A stretch of DNA of 5,274 nucleotides from Gammaproteobacteria bacterium (lineage in GTDB: Bacteria > Pseudomonadota > Gammaproteobacteria > QOAV01): positions 1-5,274 of the forward strand of contig QOAV01000014.1 in assembly GCA_003972845.1 (NCBI GenBank). The letters run 5' to 3'. A model generated the notes under the pieces. That model ran no database searches. It had not been told where the DNA came from and saw only the letters and a program-made list of their open reading frames with translations. The translations under genes and the position numbers were made by a program. This document shows, in pieces, positions 1 to 4,989 of this stretch. Each line of letters opens with the position of its first letter. Positions within the stretch are counted from its first letter, which is position 1.

Positions 1-153
1 CGATATGGTCGGGAACAGTTATCGACCGACTGCCAGGGATGGCGGAAGTGTCGATATGGTCGGGAACAGTTATCGACCGACTGCCAGGGATGGCGGAAGT
101 GTCGATATGGTCGGGAACAGTTATCGACCGACCGCCAGGGATGGCGGAAGTGC
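1..153. repeat. Three tandem copies of a 51-bp hairpin-forming unit
   Basis: Units lie at 1-51, 52-102 and 103-153. Units 1 and 2 are identical; unit 3 differs by T to C at 133 and in its last base. The array may continue left of the window. Each unit holds two inverted repeats. One is GTCGATA, 14 bases, TATCGAC, spanning the unit boundary. The other is CTGCCA-GGGA-TGGCGG, a 6-bp stem with a four-base loop. The T to C change in unit 3 turns its one G-T wobble into a full pair (CCGCCA/TGGCGG). Because 51 is a multiple of three, the plus strand is open with a 17-residue periodic peptide (MVGNSYRPTARDGGSVD). No ribosome site precedes it and the frame runs on into the terminator, so I read this as a structured non-coding array rather than a gene. 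Confidence 0.9.
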
Positions 154-177
154 AGAAAACGCAGGAGCAGTTTTCTG
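153..177. other. Hairpin with perfect 8-bp stem next to the repeat array
   Basis: CAGAAAAC (153-160) pairs with GTTTTCTG (170-177) around a 9-base loop. It lies between the end of the 51-bp array and the sox terminator. It could add to termination of transcripts from either side or mark the end of the repeat element. There is no clean T-run after the stem, so I do not call it an independent terminator. Confidence 0.55.
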
Positions 178-196
178 TCCGTCCCTCCATGGACAT

Positions 197-226
197 AAAA
201 AACCCGGCCGGGGCCGGGTTTTCTGT
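197..226 (-). terminator. Rho-independent terminator of the sox operon, bidirectional
   Basis: AAAACCCGGC (199-208) pairs perfectly with GCCGGGTTTT (213-222) around a CGGG loop, giving a 10-bp stem with a GC-rich core. On the minus strand the stem is followed by a run of T (complement of the A-run from 197). On the plus strand it ends in TTTTCTGTTT. It begins 21 bases after the soxA stop codon, so it fits as the end of the soxXYZA transcript. It could also stop plus-strand transcripts coming from the repeat array. Confidence 0.92.
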
Positions 227-243
227 TTCGCGAAAGCCGATGC

Positions 244-1080
244 TTACTGACGCAGGCTGGGTACTTTTAACGGTACGCCCGTGTTCATGTAGGCCTGATA
301 CACTTCCAGAGCGATGTACTGGTGGCTCTGGGGTTTCAGGGGTTGCGCCCGGACCTGCTTGTTACAGCCGCCATAGCGGCGATGCAGGGTGCCCCAGGGT
401 TTGCCCTTGTTGTTCCATTTCTGGCGCCAAACCGGGAAGCCGGTGCCCTGACCGAGGCCGGCTCCGAGAGTGTCACCGCGGATCTTCTTGCCGGCGCTGT
501 GTATGTGGCAATTGGCGCAGGAGAAATTGAGCTGGCCACGCTTGGTCCAGTAAAACTGCTTGCCCTCTTCATAGGCCTTCTGCATGGCAGGGTCAGACAG
601 GTCCACGGCCATTTTCTTGCCGTTGAACTGTTTGCGGAAAGCGACTTCAAGCAACGCCATCTTGCCTTTTTTCAGATCCTTGATGGGCTCTTCGCCATTG
701 GCCTTCAAACAGGCGTTGATATCGGCTTCCAGCGTGATGACTTTGCCGTCTTTGGCGTACGGATACTGGGTTGCCGGCGGTTTGTCCTTGAAGCAGTCAG
801 CCAGGGACTTGCCGCTTTTTAACGGCGCGTTCCACATTTCCTCGCCCTTGGCGACATCATCGTCGTAAGGTGGGAAATCCAACAGCAGTTTCCAGTTTTC
901 TGCGCGCTCCTGACCTGCCGGTATGGCATAGATGCCATCGTTATAGGCCTCCAGCGGTACCTCGGGAAAAATCTTCTTGTAGTATCCCTGGAATGCTTCC
1001 AGGTCGGCTTTGGGGTCGGCTTGTACTGCGCCAGCGCTGATCAGCGCAGCGGCAGCAAAGCCCAGCGTCATTTTTTTCAT
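244..1080 (-). CDS. soxA: SoxA, L-cysteine S-thiosulfotransferase diheme-complex subunit (single-heme type)
   Basis: SoxA with SoxX forms the periplasmic c-type cytochrome SoxXA, which oxidatively joins thiosulfate to the cysteine of SoxY. From the chosen start the protein has 278 residues. A Sec signal peptide covers about residues 1-21 (MKKMTLGF, hydrophobic core, AVQA then DP). One heme motif, CANCH, is at 188-192, and the active-site heme-ligand cysteine is C239 in RRYGGCNKQVRAQP. In the N-terminal domain, where triheme SoxAX complexes carry a second CxxCH, only lone cysteines C96 and C124 remain; these probably form the disulfide seen in single-heme SoxA proteins. Start choice: GGAGGAG at 1086-1092 is 5 bases before the ATG at 1080 and only 2 before the ATG at 1083; a longer frame to 1179 would put residues before the signal peptide. 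It is last in the operon, 64 bases after soxZ. Confidence 0.96.
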   Translation of the reverse strand: MKKMTLGFAAAALISAGAVQADPKADLEAFQGYYKKIFPEVPLEAYNDGIYAIPAGQERAENWKLLLDFPPYDDDVAKGEEMWNAPLKSGKSLADCFKDKPPATQYPYAKDGKVITLEADINACLKANGEEPIKDLKKGKMALLEVAFRKQFNGKKMAVDLSDPAMQKAYEEGKQFYWTKRGQLNFSCANCHIHSAGKKIRGDTLGAGLGQGTGFPVWRQKWNNKGKPWGTLHRRYGGCNKQVRAQPLKPQSHQYIALEVYQAYMNTGVPLKVPSLRQ

Positions 1081-1085
1081 CATTA

Positions 1086-1092
1086 CTCCTCC
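1086..1092 (-). promoter_or_regulatory. Shine-Dalgarno GGAGGAG that decides the soxA start
   Basis: A strong GGAGGAG lies just before two consecutive ATG codons (1083 and 1080). Its spacing favours 1080. It rules out the frame-open ATG at 1179, which lies inside the end of soxZ. Confidence 0.8.
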
Positions 1093-1104
1093 GGGAAATG
1101 CCTG

Positions 1105-1122
1105 CGCCCGTGCGTACGGGCG
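1105..1122 (-). other. Intra-operon hairpin between soxZ and soxA
   Basis: CGCCCGT (1105-1111) and ACGGGCG (1116-1122) form a perfect 7-bp GC-rich stem with a four-base loop. It lies in the 64-base gap between the soxZ stop and the soxA start. No T-run follows on the minus strand, so it is unlikely to be a terminator. An mRNA-processing or stability hairpin that sets different levels of soxXYZ and soxA message is possible. Confidence 0.6.
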
Positions 1123-1144
1123 TGACACTCGATTATTATGCAAG

Positions 1145-1459
1145 TCAGGGAACCTTTTTCTCGGCGCTGCCGCTTTCACCCTTGTTGTCGCTCCAGCTCA
1201 CCTTGATGGTGTCGCCGGAATTGGCTTTCACATGAACGCCAATCAGGGGGTTTTTCGAGATACTGCCCGCCAGAGAAACGTCGGCGGCGTTTTTACCATT
1301 GACATCAAACAGCATTTTCTGGATATGGTGAGCCGGGATCAGTTCTTTGGTTTTCTTGTCTTTACGCAGACCGGTTTCCATGGGGTGATTGACCAGACAA
1401 AGCACTTCTGCGATGCCGTTGTCTTTTTTCTTTATTTTCATCTTCATGGTTCTTGCCAT
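1145..1459 (-). CDS. soxZ: SoxZ, sulfur-carrier partner of SoxY
   Basis: SoxZ binds SoxY to make the SoxYZ heterodimer, the carrier on which thiosulfate sulfur is processed in the periplasm. The 104-residue protein has the family length. It carries the recognisable core NHPMETGLRKD (about 24-34), IPAHHI (41-46) and a C-terminal VSWSDNKG segment. It has no signal peptide, which agrees with known co-export of SoxZ bound to the Tat-exported SoxY. The start at 1459 has AGAGGA 7 bases upstream; the in-frame ATG four codons later lies too far from it. soxZ follows soxY after 65 bases and precedes soxA. The N-terminus is lysine-rich (MKMKIKKK), as usual for the family. Nothing looks damaged. Confidence 0.97.
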   Translation of the reverse strand: MARTMKMKIKKKDNGIAEVLCLVNHPMETGLRKDKKTKELIPAHHIQKMLFDVNGKNAADVSLAGSISKNPLIGVHVKANSGDTIKVSWSDNKGESGSAEKKVP

Positions 1460-1524
1460 GATATTTTCCTCTTGTATCTTTTCGTTTGACTAAAGTTGTC
1501 AGGGTGTCCGATGCAATGCCCGGC

Positions 1525-1989
1525 CTAGCCGCCGCAACCGCCTACCGTGACTTTCACTTCCTGGCTGGTCTTGTACAGTTTTCCGCCAGACATGACATAG
1601 GCGATAATGGGCGATGTTTTGCCCATTTTTACCCGTGCGCTGAAGAAAGGTTCGCCGCTGGCAATATCCACCACGGCTGCCAGTGGCGTACCATTCTTCT
1701 CGATGACGATGGCCATCTTGTTGACGTCTGCCAGAGTTGAGGAAACCTTGATCGGCACGACCGCGCCGTTCTCTGCAAGGGCTGGCGCCTTCAACTTGAT
1801 TTTGTCGCTGTCGGTTGCATCCGATGTACCGAACACCGCCTTGACGGCGCTGGCGACATCTTTGGCGCCGAAAGCGTCCTTGTTCCAGTCTGCGGCCAGT
1901 ACCCGGGTCGGTTTCAGCAAACCGGCGCCTGCCGCCATCAGCAGGGCACTGGAGGCGAGACTGCTTTTCAAAAAAGTTCTGCGTTGCAT
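1525..1989 (-). CDS. soxY: SoxY, Tat-exported sulfur-carrier protein
   Basis: SoxY carries the sulfur substrate on a C-terminal cysteine swinging arm, and SoxXA attaches thiosulfate there. The 154-residue protein starts with a twin-arginine signal, RRTFLK at 3-8, followed by a hydrophobic stretch and likely cleavage near VLAA/D (about residue 33). It ends in the diagnostic GGCGG, with the carrier cysteine C152 two residues from the end. The middle forms the immunoglobulin-like SoxY fold (PIKVSS, ADVNKMAIVIEKN, PFFSARVKMGKTS). The start at 1989 has AGGAGA 7 bases upstream. It is separated from soxX by 35 bases and from soxZ by 65 bases on the same strand, so translation from one message is expected. 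Another long frame over this gene has no Tat or SoxY features and is a shadow. Confidence 0.98.
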   Translation of the reverse strand: MQRRTFLKSSLASSALLMAAGAGLLKPTRVLAADWNKDAFGAKDVASAVKAVFGTSDATDSDKIKLKAPALAENGAVVPIKVSSTLADVNKMAIVIEKNGTPLAAVVDIASGEPFFSARVKMGKTSPIIAYVMSGGKLYKTSQEVKVTVGGCGG

Positions 1990-2024
1990 ACAACTATCTC
2001 CTGAATGTTGTGATATGTCTGTTG

Positions 2025-2447
2025 TTATAGGGTCAAAAGGAATTCGACCACGTTGTCGATTTCTTCTTCGGTCAGGACTCTGTGTCGGCCGAAAGGAATC
2101 ATCACGGATTCCGGATTGGCTACGGTAGCGTCCCAGACCTGGGCGCGAAGCTTGGTCTTGTCCGGGAAACGCGACTTCATGGCGACCAGGGGCGGGGCGA
2201 TGTTCCCCGGTCCTACCAGGTCTTTTGGAAATCTCGGCGTCTGAATATCATGACAGGCCAGGCAGTTGCCCTTGCTGCGTACGATCGCGGCGCACCAGCC
2301 TTTGGTAATCGTGTCAGTGGGTTTGTTTTTTGCGCATTGCTTGTCGGTTGGAAAGGGCGCGTCTTCTGCGTGAGCGGTGCCGGCCATGGCTCCGCCCAGC
2401 AGTGCTGCCACAGCGACTGCCGTAGCGATCTTGTTGGTTTTCCGCAT
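2025..2447 (-). CDS. soxX: SoxX, monoheme cytochrome c subunit of SoxXA
   Basis: SoxX is the electron-accepting subunit of SoxXA and passes electrons on to small cytochromes. The 140-residue protein has a Sec signal peptide (MRKTNK, hydrophobic region, AHA then ED, cleavage near 27). It has one heme-binding site, CLACH at 62-66, and a NPESVMIPFG segment whose M116 is the expected distal heme ligand. The C-terminal LTEEEIDNVVEFLLTL helix is typical of class I cytochromes c. C38 and C52 lie outside the heme motif and may form a disulfide. The start at 2447 has AGGAGG 5 bases upstream. It is the first gene of the operon, with a 258-base gap before it that holds a promoter candidate. The short length fits the compact, non-extended SoxX class. 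Confidence 0.96.
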   Translation of the reverse strand: MRKTNKIATAVAVAALLGGAMAGTAHAEDAPFPTDKQCAKNKPTDTITKGWCAAIVRSKGNCLACHDIQTPRFPKDLVGPGNIAPPLVAMKSRFPDKTKLRAQVWDATVANPESVMIPFGRHRVLTEEEIDNVVEFLLTL

Positions 2448-2528
2448 TCTTGCCTCCTGAAAAAGATGGTGTAGCGGCGGCCGCCTTCATTTGGCAAGCC
2501 TGTATAGTTATTAGTGGTCCAGGTGTTC

Positions 2529-2554
2529 TCTGTCTCGGTCTGTCGAGAGATGTC
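2529..2554. promoter_or_regulatory. Phased TGTC direct repeats, possible operator
   Basis: TGTC occurs at 2531, 2541 and 2551, exactly one helical turn apart. The first two are extended to TCTGTC (2529-2534 and 2539-2544). The array lies about 85-105 bases upstream of the soxX start. Spacing of one turn places all copies on one face of the helix, as for regulators that bind direct repeats. Which regulator, if any, binds here cannot be told from the sequence. Confidence 0.3.
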
Positions 2555-2611
2555 AGTTCCGGAAATGAAATTGACAATCCTCAATTGACTCTAGCCCACA
2601 CCTAGACGCAG

Positions 2612-2639
2612 AGAATACACAATCTATTCCCGTTATCAA
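2612..2639 (-). promoter_or_regulatory. Candidate sigma-70 promoter for soxXYZA
   Basis: Read on the minus strand, TTGATA (2634-2639) and TATTCT (2612-2617) are separated by 16 bases, matching the -35 and -10 consensus at 5 and 4 of 6 positions. The -35 box abuts a T8 tract (A8 at 2638-2645). It predicts a start near 2605 and a leader of about 160 bases that would include the TGTC repeats. The AT-rich setting raises the chance of random matches. Confidence 0.4.
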
Positions 2640-2694
2640 AAAAAAGTTTAATAAACAGCTGAATAATAACAATAAATAAGAATTTAACTATATT

Positions 2695-2709
2695 CTGAAA
2701 TGTTTTCAG
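2695..2709 (-). terminator. Weak hairpin overlapping the transporter stop codon
   Basis: CTGAAA (2695-2700) pairs with TTTCAG (2704-2709) around TGT and covers the TGA stop. The stem is short and AT-rich, and the downstream minus-strand sequence is only loosely T-rich. A longer T8 run lies further on (2638-2645), after a small GTTTA/TAAAC stem (2646-2656). Either could weakly end the transporter transcript, but neither is a convincing terminator. Confidence 0.25.
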
Positions 2710-3872
2710 GCTGGCTTCCGGTCAAGTGTTTTCAACCAGATAACCGCGGAAAGTATGAGAAACAATAGAGGTAACACGCCCAGATTGACCATTTTCCAGC
2801 CGAAGCGGTGCTGCAACGCGCCGGCGGAAAGCGCCGCCATGGTCACGGCGGTAAACACGATGAAGTCGTTGAAGCCCTGGGCGCGGGTTTTTTCGGAGGA
2901 CTGGTAGGTTTCTGTCAGCAGCGTGGTGGCGCCGATAAACAGGAAATTCCAGCTCACACCCAGCGCCACCAGAGCAGCCCAGAAATAGGTGACGGTCTGG
3001 CCTGTCAGGTTGATAATGACGGTGGCAAGTCCCAGTAATGCTCCGGTCAGCAAAATATTCGACAGCCCGAAGCGCTTGATCAGGTAGCCGGTAAAAAACG
3101 AGGGCGCGAACATGCCCAGTACATGCCACTGGATGACAAAGGTGGTGTCGCCGAAATGATGGTGATGATGCGCCATGGCCAGTGGCGTGGCGGTCATTAC
3201 CAGCGACATGACGGCATAGCCCAGCGCGCCGCAGATGACCGCGATGACGAAACGCGGCCGGGTGATGATCTGTTTCAGCGGCGTACGTTCAGATACCGGC
3301 GGCGGCGCGGGAGGCGGCGGAAAGGTCACCGCCGTCATGATGACGCCGATGCTCAAGTAAATCAGAATCGTTACCGCGAAACTCCCGGCGAACAAGGCAT
3401 CCGGCACAACATCGCGAGTCAGTCGCGCCAGATTCGGGCCGCTGATCGCCGCCACCACGCCGCCCGCCATGACCCAGGAGATGGCGATGCTTTTATAGTC
3501 CGGCCTCACCACTTCCGCCGCTGCGAAGCGGATATAACCGCCAAAACCGACAAACACGCCGGCCAGCGCCGCGCCGGTCACAAACAGCCAGTATTGATGG
3601 CTGAGTATGCCAACGGTGGCGCAAATGCCAGCACATACGCCGATCACCGCCGCCAGGATAAAGCCGGCCTTGCGCCCGAACCTGCCCATGAAAAGTGAGG
3701 CGGGCAGAGTCGTCAGCATGGTTGCCAGAAACTGCGCGGCCAGCGGCAGGGTCGCCAGCGACGGGTCCGGGGCCAGCCTTGCGCCCACCAGAGCCGACGT
3801 GGTGATGGTCAGCGTGTTGGTGGTCATCATCAGCGCCTGGCAGATGGCGAGCAGGATCAGGTTGAGATTCAC
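2706..3872 (-). CDS. Major facilitator superfamily (MFS) transporter
   Basis: This is an inner-membrane secondary transporter, substrate unknown. From the GTG at 3872 the protein has 388 residues and about 12 hydrophobic segments. It has an MFS loop 2-3 motif, GRFGRKAGF, at 63-71, and a central proline-rich linker FPPPPAPPPVSE (about 184-195) between the two six-helix halves. The matching loop of the second half is LIKRFG (264-269). Five histidines at 235-239 precede a conserved-looking VIQWHVLGMFAPSFFTG segment. Start choice: the open frame extends to 4043, but its first 55 or so residues are charged, unlike a transporter, and are encoded by the inverted-repeat element at 3875-4014. The GTG begins right before TM1 and has AGAGG 7 bases upstream, supplied by the element. 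No contact with sox function is evident beyond adjacency. Confidence 0.88.
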   Translation of the reverse strand: MNLNLILLAICQALMMTTNTLTITTSALVGARLAPDPSLATLPLAAQFLATMLTTLPASLFMGRFGRKAGFILAAVIGVCAGICATVGILSHQYWLFVTGAALAGVFVGFGGYIRFAAAEVVRPDYKSIAISWVMAGGVVAAISGPNLARLTRDVVPDALFAGSFAVTILIYLSIGVIMTAVTFPPPPAPPPVSERTPLKQIITRPRFVIAVICGALGYAVMSLVMTATPLAMAHHHHHFGDTTFVIQWHVLGMFAPSFFTGYLIKRFGLSNILLTGALLGLATVIINLTGQTVTYFWAALVALGVSWNFLFIGATTLLTETYQSSEKTRAQGFNDFIVFTAVTMAALSAGALQHRFGWKMVNLGVLPLLFLILSAVIWLKTLDRKPA

Positions 3873-3874
3873 AA

Positions 3875-4014
3875 GGGCACCTCTAAAAATGCGCTTTTTC
3901 CGCAATAGCTTCGTCGGCTCCGTGCTCGAATCCTCATGTACTCCGTGTACACTCCGGTTCTGCGCGCGGCACCTCCTCGCTCTCGCGAAAAAATCACTAT
4001 TTTTAGAGGCACCC
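3875..4014. mobile_element. 140-bp MITE-like element with terminal inverted repeats
   Basis: The left end GGGCACCTCTAAAAAT (3875-3890) and the complement of the right end (3999-4014) agree at 14 of 16 bases. Weaker symmetry (AAAAAT, a few bases, TTTTT, CGC) continues inward to about 30 bases. The centre has an inverted repeat TGTAC-TCCGT-GTACA (3937-3951). No transposase is encoded, and I cannot see a clear target duplication (flanks CACAA and ATAAA). It abuts the transporter start on one side and lies 70 bases from the phosphatase start. It looks like a non-autonomous repeat of the kind scattered in proteobacterial intergenic regions; I infer this from its structure, with one copy visible here. 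Confidence 0.7.
3878..3884 (-). promoter_or_regulatory. Shine-Dalgarno for the transporter, inside the element end
   Basis: On the minus strand AGAGGTG lies within the terminal inverted repeat. Its AGAGG part ends 7 bases before the GTG at 3872. The upstream ATG at 4043 has no such site. This both supports the GTG start and means that the element, not native sequence, provides the ribosome site. Confidence 0.6.
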
Positions 4015-4072
4015 ATAAAGCGGCGAAGGAAAGTTTTGCGCATGGTAACGCCAGCGCGCCAGCATGTCCCTG

Positions 4073-4078
4073 TATAAT
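4073..4078 (+). promoter_or_regulatory. Perfect -10 box TATAAT, possible leaderless promoter
   Basis: TATAAT is followed by six bases (CCGGCC) and then the ATG at 4085. Transcription starting at the usual distance would begin on or beside the A of that ATG, giving a message without a leader. This agrees with the absence of a ribosome site before 4085. The -35 region at the expected distance (about 4049-4055) is poor. Confidence 0.45.
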
Positions 4079-4084
4079 CCGGCC

Positions 4085-4783
4085 ATGATAAAAGTCATCA
4101 CATTCGATCTGGACGACACCTTCTGGGACATCATGCCGGTGATCCGCCGCGCCGACGAGCGCGTGCTGGACTGGTTTGCCGTCCATGCGCCGCGGTTGCT
4201 GGAACCTTACGCCAAACGCCGCTCCTGCGGCATGCGTGAGGAATTGATGCATGAGTTCCCGGACAAGACTCATGACCTGACTTTCCTGTGGAAAGAAAGC
4301 CTGCGCCGCATGGCCCGGCAACAGGGTCTGGATCCGTCCATTGCCGAACCCGCATTCGAAGTGTACTACGCCGCCAGAAACGATGTGATTCTGTACAGCG
4401 ATGTCATGCCCGTGCTGGAGCAACTGCACGGCGAGTACAGGCTCGGCGTGTTGTCCAATGGTAACGCCAGCGTCGAACGCGTTGGTATCCGGCACTGGTT
4501 TGATTTTGTATTGTCCGCAGAATCGGTGGGCGCAGCCAAGCCGCATCCATTGATGTTCGAACAGGCAGTGCGGGTTGCGGGTGTGCCGCCGCGGCAGATT
4601 GCTCATGTGGGCGATCACTGGGAGCATGATGTAAAAGGCGCACATGACGCCGGCTTGCATACGGTCTGGGTGAACCGCAATGGTGATCGCTGGCCCGCCG
4701 CTGATTTCACGGCAGATGCTGAAATAGCCGATCTCAACCAGTTGCCCGCAGCCATCGATAAGATCAACGTAGAGGTTGAATAA
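4085..4783 (+). CDS. HAD-IA family phosphatase, YigB-like
   Basis: This is a soluble haloacid dehalogenase-type phosphatase; YigB relatives dephosphorylate FMN and other small phosphates, but the substrate here is unproven. All four HAD motifs are present in 232 residues. Motif I is FDLDDT, with nucleophile D8 and acid/base D10. Motif II is LSNGN, with S124. Motif III is AKPHP, with K152. Motif IV is HVGDHWEHDVKGA, with D177 and D182. A helical C1-type cap lies between motifs I and II (about 15-105), and WVNRNG near 195-200 is typical of the subfamily. Start: neither ATG 4085 nor the in-frame ATG 4064 (adding MSLYNPA) has a ribosome site. I chose 4085 because it starts at the fold's first strand and sits 7 bases after TATAAT; 4064 is possible. 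Its TAA overlaps the next gene's ATG by one base, suggesting coupled translation. Confidence 0.93.
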   Translation: MIKVITFDLDDTFWDIMPVIRRADERVLDWFAVHAPRLLEPYAKRRSCGMREELMHEFPDKTHDLTFLWKESLRRMARQQGLDPSIAEPAFEVYYAARNDVILYSDVMPVLEQLHGEYRLGVLSNGNASVERVGIRHWFDFVLSAESVGAAKPHPLMFEQAVRVAGVPPRQIAHVGDHWEHDVKGAHDAGLHTVWVNRNGDRWPAADFTADAEIADLNQLPAAIDKINVEVE

Positions 4784-4989
4784 TGAGTTACCTGTTCTGG
4801 CTGGCGATTGCCTGGCTGGGCTATTTCCTGCTGCACTCGGCGTTGGCGTCGCTGGCGGTAAAAACCTTCGTCGCCAAACGCTGGCCGCAGCTGATGCCGA
4901 AATACCGCATCCTGTTCAACATCATCGCCGTACTGCTGTTGCTGGTTCCGCTGGGTCTGATGCTCGGCTGGAGCGGCCCGCTGATCTGA
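4783..4989 (+). pseudogene. NnrU / isoprenylcysteine methyltransferase-like membrane protein, truncated
   Basis: This is the N-terminal part of an inner-membrane protein. Hydrophobic segments lie at about residues 3-25 and 46-63, linked by a basic loop containing VAKRWPQLMPKYRILFN. The pattern WLGYFLLHSALAS with PKYR..FN resembles the NnrU and isoprenylcysteine carboxyl methyltransferase-like families, whose members are usually about 190-230 residues. Here the frame ends after 68, and the missing part would include any methyltransferase core. The ATG overlaps the phosphatase TAA (TAATG), and AGAGG 8 bases upstream supports the start. The stop is not native: at about 4983 the DNA turns into amylosucrase coding sequence in another frame. 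Whether the truncation is real or an assembly artefact cannot be told here. Confidence 0.75.

Larger units (their letters stand above)
2448..2705. other. AT-rich intergenic region between transporter and sox operon
   Basis: This 258-base gap lies between the transporter stop (2706) and soxX start (2447), both on the minus strand. It contains the soxX ribosome site, phased TGTC words (2531-2554), an AATTGAC direct repeat (2569-2575 and 2583-2589), a sigma-70-like promoter (2612-2639), an A8 tract (2638-2645) and a weak hairpin at the transporter stop (2695-2709). Composition shifts sharply to AT between about 2590 and 2705. I see no small gene with a credible start here. Confidence 0.8.

Noticed and set aside
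1..153. CRISPR array
   Set aside because: Units are contiguous tandem repeats with no unique spacers between them, and no cas genes are nearby.
39..530. Plus-strand open frame of 163 codons over the repeats and the 3' end of soxA
   Set aside because: It runs across the terminator and into soxA antisense, with arginine- and cysteine-rich content and no ribosome site; a shadow frame.
322..822. Long plus-strand frame opposite soxA
   Set aside because: soxA on the other strand has a signal peptide, heme motif and ligand cysteine; the opposite frame has no recognisable features and follows from the codon bias of soxA.
1081..1179. N-terminal extension of SoxA from the ATG at 1179
   Set aside because: It would place about 33 charged residues before the signal peptide and overlap soxZ; the strong Shine-Dalgarno at 1086-1092 marks the internal start.
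1607..2128. Plus-strand frame of 173 codons opposite soxY and soxX
   Set aside because: It spans two well-supported genes on the other strand and has no ribosome site or family features.
2638..2656. T8 tract with a GTTTA/TAAAC stem as a strong terminator for the transporter
   Set aside because: The stem is only AT pairs with a one- to three-base loop; too weak to call with confidence, so mentioned only as a possibility.
3123..3698. Plus-strand frame opposite the transporter, rich in R, H and D
   Set aside because: Composition is that of an antisense shadow of a membrane protein; no start signal.
3873..4043. N-terminal extension of the transporter to ATG 4043
   Set aside because: It is encoded mostly by the inverted-repeat element, is charged and not membrane-like, and the ATG lacks a ribosome site.
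3869..4660. Minus-strand frame of 263 codons opposite the phosphatase
   Set aside because: It is antisense to a gene with all four HAD motifs and its end is made of the repeat element; a spurious frame.
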